A DNA stretch of 64,000 nucleotides from Acidithiobacillus sulfurivorans (GCF_018853815.1 NZ_JAAOMP010000075.1:1-64000), one strand, 5' to 3'; numbered from the stretch's first letter, positions 46,555-56,694 are shown. The notes: generated by a model from the letters alone, not told the origin. Program-made: numbers and translations.

Positions 46555-47280
46555 TTGCGCCCTGAGCGGGTAAAACCGGTTCTCCTCAGCAGTCAAAATG
46601 CCTCCGTCATTTTTCCGGATCCGGAACAAGCCGACAGTAACCTGATTGCAGTAGGGGGTGATTTATCCCGAAAGCGTATTCTTCAGGCTTATACTCAGGG
46701 TGTATTCCCCTGGTTTGGTGAAGAAGATCCCATCTTGTGGTGGTCCCCTGATCCTCGTGGGGTGCTGGAACCCCATGCCATTCATGTCAGTCGCAGTTTA
46801 ATAAAAAATGCCGAATTCGCGTCCTGGCAGGTGGTTCTGGATCAGGATTTCGCTGGTGTTATGGATGAGTGTGCGGCTCCGCGTTCAGGTCAGGGCGGAA
46901 CCTGGATAACTGCCGAGATGCGCAATGCCTATCTGGATCTTTTTGCTGCGGGTGCTGCCCACTGTGTAGAAATTCTTCAACATGACCAGAGGGTCGGTGG
47001 ATTATATGGCGTCGAGCTGGGCGCAATTTTTTTCGGAGAATCGATGTTCAGCCGGGTTCCCGACGCCTCAAAAATTGCCTTGGTCTGGCTGGCTCGACAT
47101 TTGGAGCATTGGGGTTTTGGTCTGATTGATACCCAGTTTTTGACCCCACACCTGCAAAGCATGGGCGCTTCTGAAATTCCACGTGCTGAATTTTTGCAGC
47201 GTTTGACCAGGCTGAAAGCCCAGGCCACTCAAGGAGCGTGGCAGGAACTCCTGCCCTGGGAGCACATTTTTTGGCGATGA
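46555..47280 (+). CDS. aat: Leucyl/phenylalanyl-tRNA--protein transferase
   Basis: Aat tags proteins with N-terminal Leu or Phe for ClpS/ClpAP degradation. The 241-residue protein has AVGGDLSRKRILQAYTQGVFPWF, WWSPDPRGVLEP, GGLYGVELGAIFFGESMFSR and FGLIDTQFLTPHLQSMGA. The only reasonable start is a TTG, as an in-frame stop lies a few codons upstream. The start of bpt overlaps its stop. Confidence 0.93.
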   Translation: MRPERVKPVLLSSQNASVIFPDPEQADSNLIAVGGDLSRKRILQAYTQGVFPWFGEEDPILWWSPDPRGVLEPHAIHVSRSLIKNAEFASWQVVLDQDFAGVMDECAAPRSGQGGTWITAEMRNAYLDLFAAGAAHCVEILQHDQRVGGLYGVELGAIFFGESMFSRVPDASKIALVWLARHLEHWGFGLIDTQFLTPHLQSMGASEIPRAEFLQRLTRLKAQATQGAWQELLPWEHIFWR

Positions 47281-47978
47281 GTTTTTATATGTCGACCTTG
47301 CAAACCTGTCCCTATTTACCTGAACAGGAAGAATTACTGGTGTTGAGTGATCCGCGCGCAGTGCTGGAGAGTGTGGAGTACGATCAACTGTTACAAAAGG
47401 GCTTTCGACGCAATGGTCCGGTCGCGTATCGGCCTATGTGTCCGCAATGTGATGCGTGTATTTCCGTTCGCATCCCGGTGGATCATTTCCAGCCGGACCG
47501 GGGGCAGAAACGCACCTGGGCACGTAATCAGGATCTCAGCCTGCGTGTGGCACGACCATACCGGGATGCGCAACATGCCCGCCTGTTTGCCGATTATCAG
47601 CGGTTGCGACATCCAGATGGCGGTATGGACCAAGAGTCTGATCGCCTGTATGCAGAAATGATGGCAGATACCAGCGCCGTGGATTCGCGGCTGTTGATAT
47701 TTGAAAAGGCTGATGAACCCTTTGCAGTAGCTCTGGTTGATCAGGTAGATTGTGGATTGTCAGCAGTTTATACATTTTATCGAACAGACCTGGCGAAACG
47801 CGGCTTGGGTATTTTTGCGATTCTGAGTCAGATTGAATGGGCCCGCAAACAGGGGTTTTCTCATCTGTATCTGGGTTATTGGGTCGCAGAAAGTCCAAAA
47901 ATGGATTATAAAAGGCGTTTTTCGCCCCTGGAAGGTTTTATCGCTGGTGAATGGCGACCGCTTTCCACTCACATTTAA
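47277..47978 (+). CDS. bpt: Leucyl/arginyl-tRNA--protein transferase (Bpt/Ate type)
   Basis: Bpt adds leucine to proteins that begin with Asp or Glu, widening the N-degron set served by Aat. The 233-residue protein has the N-terminal cysteine segment CPYLPEQEE, RPMCPQCDACISVRIPV and the C-terminal SHLYLGYWVAESPKMDYKRRFSPLE. The ATG overlaps the aat stop. The pair forms a two-gene N-end-rule tagging unit, as in Vibrio-type genomes. Confidence 0.92.
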   Translation: MSFYMSTLQTCPYLPEQEELLVLSDPRAVLESVEYDQLLQKGFRRNGPVAYRPMCPQCDACISVRIPVDHFQPDRGQKRTWARNQDLSLRVARPYRDAQHARLFADYQRLRHPDGGMDQESDRLYAEMMADTSAVDSRLLIFEKADEPFAVALVDQVDCGLSAVYTFYRTDLAKRGLGIFAILSQIEWARKQGFSHLYLGYWVAESPKMDYKRRFSPLEGFIAGEWRPLSTHI

Positions 47979-47999
47979 TCCATAAAGAAATTCGCATCC

Positions 48000-48779
48000 A
48001 TGCTTAATGCCGCACCGGATATATTCCGTACCTTTTCACCCTGGGCCCTGACCGGCGTATTGGGACTGCTGGGAAGTGCCTGGGCCCTGTCGGCATGGCA
48101 ACAGTTGGGGGTCGGCAAGGATCTGCTCTGGTCAGCAGCGCGCGCGACGGTACAGCTCGGAATTATGGGTTTTGTGCTGGGCTGGTTGTTCCGTCAGCAT
48201 CAACCCTGGTTACTGCTGGTGTTTCTGGTGCTGATGATTCTGATGGCCGGTCGATTCAATCGCAAACGTGGAGCAGGTATTCCGCATGCCTACTGGATTG
48301 GTGTCGGTAGTATTGGTATTGCGGCAACAGTCACTCTGGCCTGGATGCTGTTTTCCGGTTTGGTATTCTGGCGTGGTGAATCTCTGGTGCCTATTGGCGG
48401 GATGATTATTGGTAATGCCATGAATGCCGTTTCTCTGGCTTTGAATCGCTTGCGCAGTGAAATCGACCAACGCGAGGATATGTTGCTGGCGATGCTGGCG
48501 CTGGGTGCCGGGCGTCGTCAGGCCATGCGCAGTCTTTACGGCATTGTCGTGCGCAGTTCACTGATTCCAACCATTGATAGCCTGAAAAGTGTCGGCATGA
48601 TTCATATTCCAGGTATTACAGCGGGAATGATTCTGGCGGGCATGGCGCCGCTTGCAGCGGTTTCCATGCAGTTGGTGGTGATGCTGATGCTGACTGCCTC
48701 AGTCACCTTGAGTGTTTCTACGGCGGTCTTGTTGGCGGCACCCTACGCCCTGACATTTGCGCAGCGTACAGAAGGATAA
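48000..48779 (+). CDS. FetB-like (UPF0014) ABC permease
   Basis: The 259-residue protein has seven hydrophobic segments and the UPF0014 motifs (AARATVQL, GGMIIGNAMNAVSLAL, IPTIDSLKSVGMIHIPGITAGMILAG). Family members include E. coli FetB, part of an iron or metal exporter that pairs with the ATPase FetA. No ATPase gene is adjacent, which is unusual. It lies 21 bases after bpt and 5 before rnt. Confidence 0.82.
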   Translation: MLNAAPDIFRTFSPWALTGVLGLLGSAWALSAWQQLGVGKDLLWSAARATVQLGIMGFVLGWLFRQHQPWLLLVFLVLMILMAGRFNRKRGAGIPHAYWIGVGSIGIAATVTLAWMLFSGLVFWRGESLVPIGGMIIGNAMNAVSLALNRLRSEIDQREDMLLAMLALGAGRRQAMRSLYGIVVRSSLIPTIDSLKSVGMIHIPGITAGMILAGMAPLAAVSMQLVVMLMLTASVTLSVSTAVLLAAPYALTFAQRTEG

Positions 48780-48784
48780 TTGAT

Positions 48785-49390
48785 ATGGCCGCACTAGCTG
48801 GACGTTTTCGTGGTTTTTTGCCCGTAGTGGTTGATGTAGAGACGGCAGGTTTTGACCCGGAGCGTAATGCCCTGCTGGAGGTGGCAGCGATCATTATCGG
48901 TGGAGAAGTGGGACAACTGAAACCAGTAGCCAGTCATCACTTTCACGTCATGCCCTTTACGGGCGCGGTGCTTGATCCGGCGGCACTGGCTTTTACCGGA
49001 ATTGATCCTTTTCAGCCATTGCGCGGAGCGGTTTCCGAAGAAGAAGCGCTGCGCGGCATTTTTCGCGCCATTCGTACGGCGGTGAAGGCTGCACAGTGCC
49101 GGCGGGCGATTCTGGTAGGTCACAATGCCGCCTTTGATTTGTCTTTTATCAAGGCGGCAGAAAAACGTTCTGGAGTGAAAAACAATCCATTTCATTTGTT
49201 CAGTACTTTTGACACAGTCAGTCTGGCGGGTCTCGCTTATGGTGAAACGGTACTTGCCAAAGCGGCACTGGCCGCAGGTTTATCCTGGGATCATGAACAG
49301 GCACATTCAGCGTTATATGATGCGCGCCAGACGGCAGAATTATTTTGCAAGATAGTGAATGGCTTTGACCTTAATCGGGAATATCCCTGA
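48785..49390 (+). CDS. rnt: Ribonuclease T (DEDDh 3'-5' exonuclease)
   Basis: RNase T trims 3' ends of tRNA and other stable RNAs. The 201-residue protein shows the DEDDh motifs: VVVDVETAGFDP (Asp, Glu), HNAAFDLSFI (Asp), and H-x4-D in HSALYDARQTAELF. Length and the N-terminal GRFRGFLPVVVDVET are typical of RNase T. It probably shares a transcript with the upstream permease. Confidence 0.94.
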   Translation: MAALAGRFRGFLPVVVDVETAGFDPERNALLEVAAIIIGGEVGQLKPVASHHFHVMPFTGAVLDPAALAFTGIDPFQPLRGAVSEEEALRGIFRAIRTAVKAAQCRRAILVGHNAAFDLSFIKAAEKRSGVKNNPFHLFSTFDTVSLAGLAYGETVLAKAALAAGLSWDHEQAHSALYDARQTAELFCKIVNGFDLNREYP

Positions 49391-49465
49391 AGTGATTGCA
49401 GCAGCAGTCAACACCCTGTGCTTCTGTTAGAATATCTGCATCTACCATTTTAAGAGGGGCAAAAC

Positions 49466-50482
49466 ATGCCTTATCGTCTGACAATTGAACCCAGCGGTCA
49501 CGAGATGGATTGCGATAGTGATGAAACCATACTCGAGGCGGCACTGCGTCATGGCTTTAATATTCCCTACAGCTGTCGCAATGGTACTTGTGCAACCTGT
49601 AAGGGGCGTATTTTAAGTGGCACTGTAGATTATGGGGATATTGAAGAAAAAGTGCTGAGTGAAGCAGAAAAAGCGGACGGTTTGGCCCTGTTTTGCCAGG
49701 CTATGCCCCTTTCTGATCTGAAAATTGAAGTACGCGAAATTGGTGCAGCCAAGGATATTCAGATTAAAACCCTGCCGGCACGGGTGGCTAAAATAGAGGA
49801 CGTGGCGCCAGACGTGCGCGCACTATTCCTCAAAATACCCAGTACAGAACGCCTGCAGTTCCTCCCCGGTCAGTATATAGACATTCTTTTGAAGGATGGC
49901 GGGCGCCGGGGCTTCTCGCTGGCGAATACCCCCAATGACGACGCTTTGCTGGAATTACATATCAAGAAAGTAGAGGGCGGTGCGTTCACCGGACACGTTT
50001 TTTCAGCAATGAAAGAAAAGGATATTGTGCGATTTGAGGGACCTTTGGGCACTTTTTTTGTTCGCCAGGAATCAACCCGTCCATTATTGATGGTGGCTAC
50101 AGGAACAGGCTTCGCGCCGCTCAAGGGGATGCTGGAATCACTTTTTGCCCAGGGATCGATACGACCAATTCACTTTTATTGGGGAGTCCGCCATTCTGAA
50201 GATTTTTATTATGAAGATCTGTTACAGGAGTGGCAGTCGCTCCACGGCCATTTTAATCTGACCAAAATTGTCTCACAACCGGATAGCCACTGGTCGGGTC
50301 CTACAGGATATGTAACAGAGCAGGTGATTAAAGACTTTCCTGATGCCAGTGCTTTTGATGCTTATATTTGCGGCCATCCGGATATGGTTTTTTCTTTATC
50401 CGCCGCTTTAGCTCAGGCAGGATTGGATTCAGAACATATATTCGCAGACGCATTTGTATTTGCCAAAGCAAAAACAAGCTGA
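49466..50482 (+). CDS. 2Fe-2S/FAD oxidoreductase (CDP-6-deoxy-glucoseen reductase-like)
   Basis: The 338-residue protein joins an N-terminal plant-type ferredoxin domain (Cys37, Cys42, Cys45 and Cys77) to a ferredoxin-reductase module with the FAD motif RRGFSLANTP and the NAD motif ATGTGFAPLKGM. It passes electrons from NAD(P)H to an unknown acceptor. Similar proteins are annotated as AscD-like or as flavin reductases, but no deoxysugar genes lie nearby, so the name should be used with care. Confidence 0.85.
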   Translation: MPYRLTIEPSGHEMDCDSDETILEAALRHGFNIPYSCRNGTCATCKGRILSGTVDYGDIEEKVLSEAEKADGLALFCQAMPLSDLKIEVREIGAAKDIQIKTLPARVAKIEDVAPDVRALFLKIPSTERLQFLPGQYIDILLKDGGRRGFSLANTPNDDALLELHIKKVEGGAFTGHVFSAMKEKDIVRFEGPLGTFFVRQESTRPLLMVATGTGFAPLKGMLESLFAQGSIRPIHFYWGVRHSEDFYYEDLLQEWQSLHGHFNLTKIVSQPDSHWSGPTGYVTEQVIKDFPDASAFDAYICGHPDMVFSLSAALAQAGLDSEHIFADAFVFAKAKTS

Positions 50483-50545
50483 CATAATAATTTTATTGGC
50501 GACTTTAGCCAAAATTTTAACTTATTTTTTCAGGAGTGAGCGGGT

Positions 50546-50914
50546 ATGGAATCTCAAACAAAAAAACGTCATCGTCGTAGTGCCGAAGAGCGCCTTGCTG
50601 ATTTGGAAGAAAAGCAACGTCAAACAGAATTGCGCCTGCGCGAGCAATTGGCCAAAATTGAGCAGCAGAAAAAGTCCTTGCAGGAAAATCCTCGTGCCAA
50701 ACGCGAACGTGAAGCACAGCGGCGTTCTTTGATGGATCGCATTTCCCGTCTGGTACCTGATTGGGAACCTACCCAGATTCTGGCAGCTATTGCCGAAGTA
50801 CGGGATCGTGTAGGCGATAACCATCATGCACTGCAGGAACTGGAATCCCATGGAAATGCTTTGATGCAGGAACTAAAGCCACGTCGTGGACGGCGTCCGC
50901 GCAGCGCGCTCTAA
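50546..50914 (+). CDS. Hypothetical basic coiled-coil protein
   Basis: No family was recognised. The 122-residue protein is highly charged, with a heptad-like helix at about residues 12-50 and an arginine-rich C-terminus (PRRGRRPRS). It might bind nucleic acid, but this is only inference. GGAG lies about 10 bases before the ATG, and a strong terminator follows 13 bases after the stop. Confidence 0.75.
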   Translation: MESQTKKRHRRSAEERLADLEEKQRQTELRLREQLAKIEQQKKSLQENPRAKREREAQRRSLMDRISRLVPDWEPTQILAAIAEVRDRVGDNHHALQELESHGNALMQELKPRRGRRPRSAL

Positions 50915-50926
50915 TCTCCTGTAGTT

Positions 50927-50963
50927 AAAAGCCCCCGAATTACTGAATTCGGGGGCTTTTTTT
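50927..50963. terminator. Perfect bidirectional intrinsic terminator
   Basis: A 15-base-pair perfect stem (50927-50941 with 50946-50960) has a 4-nt loop and is flanked by A and T runs on opposite sides, so it can end transcription from both sides: the coiled-coil gene on plus and the zinc-ribbon gene on minus. Confidence 0.92.
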
Positions 50964-50973
50964 ACGTCGGTCA

Positions 50974-51282
50974 TTAGCGTTTGCAACTGCGCCAACGCTT
51001 TAACATGGGTACCCGATGGGCCATATAGGCACGAACATACCAAGCTGCCTGTCTTTTGCGCATCAATTGTCTTACTCGCTGTTGCATGGCTTCCAGGGTT
51101 AATTGAGGATCCTTGAATGCTCCATCTGCATAGCAGTAACTGCAGTAATCTCGACTGTGGCTGCCATCGCCTTCCGTACCACCGCCTTGCGGATCAAACT
51201 GTAAGGGCATACCACAACTTTGGCAGCGATTTTTTTCGATTTCGAGCTGGTGTAACCATTTTTTCATAAGCAAATTAGACAT
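50974..51282 (-). CDS. Zinc-ribbon protein
   Basis: The 102-residue protein has a compact zinc-ribbon motif: CQSCGMPL at about residues 20-27, then GTEGDGS and YCSYCYADGAF, the pattern of a small putative zinc-ribbon family. The C-terminal third is basic. The start is ambiguous: the ATG taken here overlaps the upstream stop by 8 bases, and another lies five codons further in. It is probably coupled to the upstream membrane protein. Function unknown. Confidence 0.75.
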   Translation of the reverse strand: MSNLLMKKWLHQLEIEKNRCQSCGMPLQFDPQGGGTEGDGSHSRDYCSYCYADGAFKDPQLTLEAMQQRVRQLMRKRQAAWYVRAYMAHRVPMLKRWRSCKR

Positions 51283-52213
51283 CCTCAGGGGCAACCAGTT
51301 CAAGGGCCTCAATATAAATATGGGCCATCCCCAGCAAAAAAACGATATTGGGTATAATGAAAACCAATGCGGTGGCAACGCCCATCCCCATGCTTAGCCC
51401 GACATTATACAGGGCAGTATTCGCGGTGATGCTGGAATGCGCTGCATGGTCCATCATAAAAGGGTTACCCGTAATCGCATCCATCATCTGCCAAAACATA
51501 TCGGCGCTACGGCTCAGTTCGCTGGCCAGAGCTGGAGCCGCAGCGGACAGTGCCATACTGTATCCGGTGTAAAGGATGACGGCGATAATGACCGCCAGAC
51601 CAGCAGATAACACCCCAAGTAACAACATCATCAGCAAAATGGAGCCTGGTTTGTTACGGGCAATACCAATAGTGTGGCGCAGGGAGTTGCTGACCGATTC
51701 GCCATGCCAAAGAGCCGGACCGGACAGATTAAAAACAATGATGGCCAGAACGAAAACCACGGCATTTATCAACATGGCAACCGGGAAAAGCGGTACAAAC
51801 AAAATCGCTCCTATTCCTGGTATTTTGCAGGCCAGAAATCCCAGGAGCTCAACCACAAAAATGCCAAAGAGCAAAAGACTTTCGATAATCAGCAAGCCAA
51901 TCAGCCGGGGGAGCGATTTTAAGCCAAAGCGGAGACTACGCAAAATCCCGGGTAAGGAGTCACCTCGGGCTTCATGTAATAGTACCCCGCCCGCACCCAG
52001 ATACCCCACACCAAAACTGATGAACAAAATCAGCATGCCGATGCTGGCACCAAGCATCCCACCTGGCCACTGCACAAAAAATTCGAGGCCCGCCATGCCG
52101 ATAAAAACGGCGAGAACATACACCAAAATGGGTTGCCAGAGGGTGATTCCCCGTAATGCCCGCAGCAATAGCGAAAAAGACAGGTCTCCCTGACTGGGAG
52201 AATGACTAAACAT
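51275..52213 (-). CDS. Polytopic membrane protein, unknown
   Basis: No confident family. The 312-residue protein has about six long hydrophobic segments, grouped as two early helices, a middle pair around IPGIGAILFVPLFPVAML, and two C-terminal helices. The ATG is preceded by AAGGAAG. It is divergent from a TetR gene and coupled to a zinc-ribbon gene, so it may be under that regulator's control. Upstream in-frame codons were excluded because they lack a ribosome site. Confidence 0.75.
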   Translation of the reverse strand: MFSHSPSQGDLSFSLLLRALRGITLWQPILVYVLAVFIGMAGLEFFVQWPGGMLGASIGMLILFISFGVGYLGAGGVLLHEARGDSLPGILRSLRFGLKSLPRLIGLLIIESLLLFGIFVVELLGFLACKIPGIGAILFVPLFPVAMLINAVVFVLAIIVFNLSGPALWHGESVSNSLRHTIGIARNKPGSILLMMLLLGVLSAGLAVIIAVILYTGYSMALSAAAPALASELSRSADMFWQMMDAITGNPFMMDHAAHSSITANTALYNVGLSMGMGVATALVFIIPNIVFLLGMAHIYIEALELVAPEDV

Positions 52214-52312
52214 GGGAGCTTCCTTTTTCAGTGACCGATCTTGAGGATGAATGCCAAGGATAACGGTTAGATTTTTGCTGTAAAGCGACAATCGTCTTTG
52301 TTGATGCTACAC

Positions 52313-52338
52313 TGACCGAATATTGACCGATTGGTCGA
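52313..52338. promoter_or_regulatory. Candidate TetR operator upstream of the TetR gene
   Basis: TGACCGA occurs at 52313-52319, and again as part of the near-palindrome GACCGATTGGTC (52325-52336, 10 of 12 symmetric), 12 bases apart. It overlaps a possible -35 (TTGGTC) for the regulator gene and lies in the divergent region shared with the membrane-protein gene. Autoregulation is the likely role. Confidence 0.5.
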
Positions 52339-52390
52339 GTGCTTTTCAAGTGGCTGATAATATGTGGAAAGAAATCGCTGAGGAAATTTT

Positions 52391-53017
52391 ATGGATAATA
52401 CGCTGGCGATGGTAGAAGGAGAGGGGCGGCAGCGTATCCTGGCCGCTGCCGAAAAACTCTTCTCGGCTAAGGCCTTTGATGCGGTTTCCATGAATGCCAT
52501 AGCCTGCGAGGCAGGTATCAGTAAAGCCAACATTTACCACTATTTTCCGAATAAAGACACGCTGTATCTCGCGGTTTTGCGCGTGGCCAGCCATAATCTG
52601 CGCGCGGTGTTGAACGAAGCCGTCAGTGCCCACGGCTCGGTTCTGGATGTATTGCGGCATTTTGCCCGCAATCATCTGCAGGCACTGCTGAACAGGCCGC
52701 AACTGGTGCGTTTGGTCTGGCGGGAAATCCTGGAAAGGGGTGCGCCCCGAGCACAGGAGTTTGCCGAGCAGGGCTTCGCGGATATGTTTTCTGCGCTGGT
52801 AGATGTTCTGAAGCTGGGACAGAGCCGAGGCGAATTTCGCCAGGACTTTGATCCGGCACTGGTCGCTACACTCCTGTTGGGTGCCAACGTGTTTTTTTTC
52901 CAGTCGCGAGACATATTGCGACACTACCCCCCCATTACTTTTGCAGACGACCCTGCCGGATATGATGCGGGTATTGTCGAAATTCTTTTGCGTGGGCTGG
53001 TCCCAGCTTCATCCTGA
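52391..53017 (+). CDS. TetR family transcriptional regulator
   Basis: The 208-residue protein has a TetR-type N-terminal helix-turn-helix (MNAIACEAGISKANIYHYF, about residues 37-55) and a C-terminal ligand domain of the kind found in AcrR/CerR-like efflux and lipid regulators. It sits between a membrane-protein gene (divergent) and argB. Similar GACCG motifs lie before its own gene and in the spacer between the EmrA-like and PagL-like genes, which suggests its targets. Confidence 0.88.
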   Translation: MDNTLAMVEGEGRQRILAAAEKLFSAKAFDAVSMNAIACEAGISKANIYHYFPNKDTLYLAVLRVASHNLRAVLNEAVSAHGSVLDVLRHFARNHLQALLNRPQLVRLVWREILERGAPRAQEFAEQGFADMFSALVDVLKLGQSRGEFRQDFDPALVATLLLGANVFFFQSRDILRHYPPITFADDPAGYDAGIVEILLRGLVPASS

Positions 53018-53024
53018 GTTTTGA

Positions 53025-54619
<1,595 letters not shown>

Positions 54620-54622
<3 letters not shown>

Positions 54623-54811
54623 AACGGCAGTTGGCCTGAGGGCTTTTTGCTCCAACGTCCCTTGCCTGTTGTTCTAAGGCTCATCCTGCTGTCAGGAGAG
54701 AACCCGCCCTTTGGGCTCAAACAGCTCTCCTGACGGGCGCAGGATTTCACCAAGAACAACCACGGCGCGGGCCAAAGTCGCTGCAAAGCCCTCAGGCCAA
54801 CTGCCGTTTTA
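54620..54811. repeat. 192-bp nested inverted repeat between convergent genes
   Basis: The outer 27 bases (54620-54646 and 54785-54811) are perfectly complementary. Further pairs follow inside: GTTGTTCT/AGAACAAC, ATCCTGC/GCAGGAT and GTCAGGAGAG/CTCTCCTGAC, closing on a small GCCC-TTT-GGGC apex at 54706-54716. The element starts in the nucleotidase stop codon and ends 3 bases before the EmrA-like gene stop. Its right part (54760-54805) matches the repeat at 36165-36210. It may be a MITE-like mobile element or a long structured terminator. Confidence 0.82.
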
Positions 54812-54814
54812 AGA

Positions 54815-55828
54815 CTACAGAATCGGTATCAGAAACTTGACCCAACCCGGTGCGCCGCCGGTATTGATGGTGACCGAAGCGCTAGTGCCAATACGTAAGG
54901 GCAGTTTCGGATCAGGATTGGTAACCATCACCCGTACGGGCACCCGTTGCGTCACCTTTACCCAGTTACCTGTGGCGTTTTCCGGTGGTAATAAGGAAAA
55001 AGCATTGCCAGCACCGCCGCTGAGGCTGACCACCGTGCCCTTGAATTTGTGGTTGGGGTACATGTCTACCTGGATACTGGCAGTTTGCCCAGGATGAACC
55101 CGATTCAGATCGGTTTCCTTGTAATTGGCTTCTACCCAGTATTCAGCATTACCGATCAGCGGAAAAAGATCCTGGTTGATACTGACGACATCGCCCACAT
55201 GAATTTTGTCGACTTTGCTGACCACTCCCGTGATGGGTGCATACAAAGTCGTTTCCGCAAGATACATTTTGGCAGTACCCAGTGCGGCCTTGGCTGCGGC
55301 GATTCGGGCGGCATTCAGGCTTTGTTGGGCGCGGGTGGCAGACAAGTTGGCTTTTTCGGCTTGCCATTGAGCCATTGCCCCTTTTGCGGCCGTCATCCGG
55401 TTGTCTGCTTCCTGCGCAGACAGGTATTTTTGGGCTGCCAGTGCCGCAGCGCGTTGGGCATTGCGCTGGGCGTTCTGGTAAGTGATCTGGTCTGCGCTGA
55501 CTCGTGCCCCGGCTGCCGCAATGTTGGCCTGAATGGCGCCCGTCTGGCGTTCTGCCTGAGCCAGTTCTGCCTCGGCTTTTTGCACATCGTACTGGTAGGC
55601 CTCCGGGTCAATTTTTACCAGAGCTTGCCCAGCGTGCACCACCTGATTGTCGCGCACATAAATATGGACAATGTGTCCGGTCACTCGTGGCGCAATGTTG
55701 ACCACATGGGCATGGATGTAGGCGTCATCGGTGTTGGGGTAATAATTGGCAATCTGAAAATAGGCATAGGCACCGAAAGCGACAATAATGAGAATGATCA
55801 GGACCAAAAAGCGTTTGAGCCAGCGCAT
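54815..55828 (-). CDS. EmrA/HlyD-family membrane fusion protein
   Basis: The 337-residue periplasmic adaptor has one N-terminal membrane anchor (about residues 5-23), the EmrA-type start YPNTDDAYIHAHVVNIAPRV, an alanine-rich coiled-coil hairpin at about 75-185, and the second lipoyl half (TLYAPITGVVSKVDKIHVGDVV). It would couple an inner-membrane drug pump to an outer-membrane channel. No EmrB-type transporter or TolC gene is adjacent, so the partner must be elsewhere. A TetR-like motif lies in its upstream region. Confidence 0.88.
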   Translation of the reverse strand: MRWLKRFLVLIILIIVAFGAYAYFQIANYYPNTDDAYIHAHVVNIAPRVTGHIVHIYVRDNQVVHAGQALVKIDPEAYQYDVQKAEAELAQAERQTGAIQANIAAAGARVSADQITYQNAQRNAQRAAALAAQKYLSAQEADNRMTAAKGAMAQWQAEKANLSATRAQQSLNAARIAAAKAALGTAKMYLAETTLYAPITGVVSKVDKIHVGDVVSINQDLFPLIGNAEYWVEANYKETDLNRVHPGQTASIQVDMYPNHKFKGTVVSLSGGAGNAFSLLPPENATGNWVKVTQRVPVRVMVTNPDPKLPLRIGTSASVTINTGGAPGWVKFLIPIL

Positions 55829-55989
55829 AGCTTTCCTTGTGTTGCAATTACAGCAGCCAATTCCAGAAGCACCCCATCAACGAACCATAATATTCCGTAT
55901 ATACTAGGTTCCAGGACACTCTGGTAAGACAGTAGCGTAAATTCAGGTCTGTTGTGAAATTTTGACAGGCTCGGAAGTAAATCGCATAC

Positions 55990-56006
55990 TGACCGTTCGG
56001 TTGACA
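55990..56006. promoter_or_regulatory. Candidate TetR operator between EmrA-like and PagL-like genes
   Basis: GACCGTTCGGTT (55991-56002) is a partial palindrome that matches 9 of 12 bases of the site before the TetR gene (52325-52336). It lies in the divergent spacer about 160 bases before the EmrA-like gene and 70 before the PagL-like gene, and abuts a TTGACA (56001-56006). No convincing -10 accompanies it, so this is only a candidate. Confidence 0.4.
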
Positions 56007-56070
56007 CCTTAACCTAAACACTTCAAGTCGGCAAGATGATGTATGAATGAATTGGATACAAGGAGTGATC

Positions 56071-56634
56071 ATGAAAAATAAGCAGTGGGCCTGGACGGGT
56101 ATTTTAGGTGGTGCCGTTCTCGGATTATTGGCGGCAACTCCAGCAATGGCGGATAGCGAAGGTTTGCACGTGATTCAGGGCGGCCCTTCGTACTTTAACA
56201 TTGGTCTCGGTGCTTTTAATGCGGCGGGCGTGAGTCCGGGGCCGGGATATTCCAATGCGACACTTCCAGAGATTAACCTCGAATATCAAACGGGTGCCAA
56301 GTTATTCGGAATCGGTGCTGTCTATGGCCTGATGGCCAATACCAATGGCGGCTTGATGGGGTATACGGGTTTTTATACAGATGTTGCCTGGGATCACTGG
56401 GTGCTGACCCCCGTTTTGGCCATGGGTGGTTATCATCAAGGGCGGGGTAAATATCTGGATGGTACTTTTCAGTTTCGTCTGGAGCTCAGTCTCGATTACC
56501 AGTTTGCCAATCAGTCCCGTTTTGGTCTGAAAATCGCCCACATCTCCAATGCTTATATCAAGGATAGTGATCCGGGCGAAGATGAAATCATGCTCAATTA
56601 CTCGATGCCCCTGTCCTTTGGGGAGCATTCCTGA
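56071..56634 (+). CDS. PagL-like acyloxyacyl hydrolase (lipid A 3-O-deacylase family)
   Basis: The 187-residue outer-membrane protein has a signal peptide (cleavage likely after ATPAMA at residue 27), alternating beta-strand character and the PagL-like active-site region HISNAYIKDSDPGEDE, with His157, Ser159 and acidic residues at 170-172. PagL removes an acyl chain from lipid A. The start has GGAG 6 bases upstream and was preferred to an ATG eight codons earlier. The spacing of the catalytic Glu differs by one from the classical enzyme. It is followed by a terminator. Confidence 0.72.
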   Translation: MKNKQWAWTGILGGAVLGLLAATPAMADSEGLHVIQGGPSYFNIGLGAFNAAGVSPGPGYSNATLPEINLEYQTGAKLFGIGAVYGLMANTNGGLMGYTGFYTDVAWDHWVLTPVLAMGGYHQGRGKYLDGTFQFRLELSLDYQFANQSRFGLKIAHISNAYIKDSDPGEDEIMLNYSMPLSFGEHS

Positions 56635-56657
56635 TTTGAGTATTTAGTGCTGGATAT

Positions 56658-56694
56658 GCCCTCTGATTCCTTATGGGTCAGAGGGCTTTCTGCT
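56658..56694 (+). terminator. Intrinsic terminator after the PagL-like gene
   Basis: A 9-base perfect stem, GCCCTCTGA (56658-56666) with TCAGAGGGC (56678-56686), and an 11-base loop are followed by a short T-rich run. It lies between the convergent PagL-like gene and bioB and may serve both. Confidence 0.7.
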
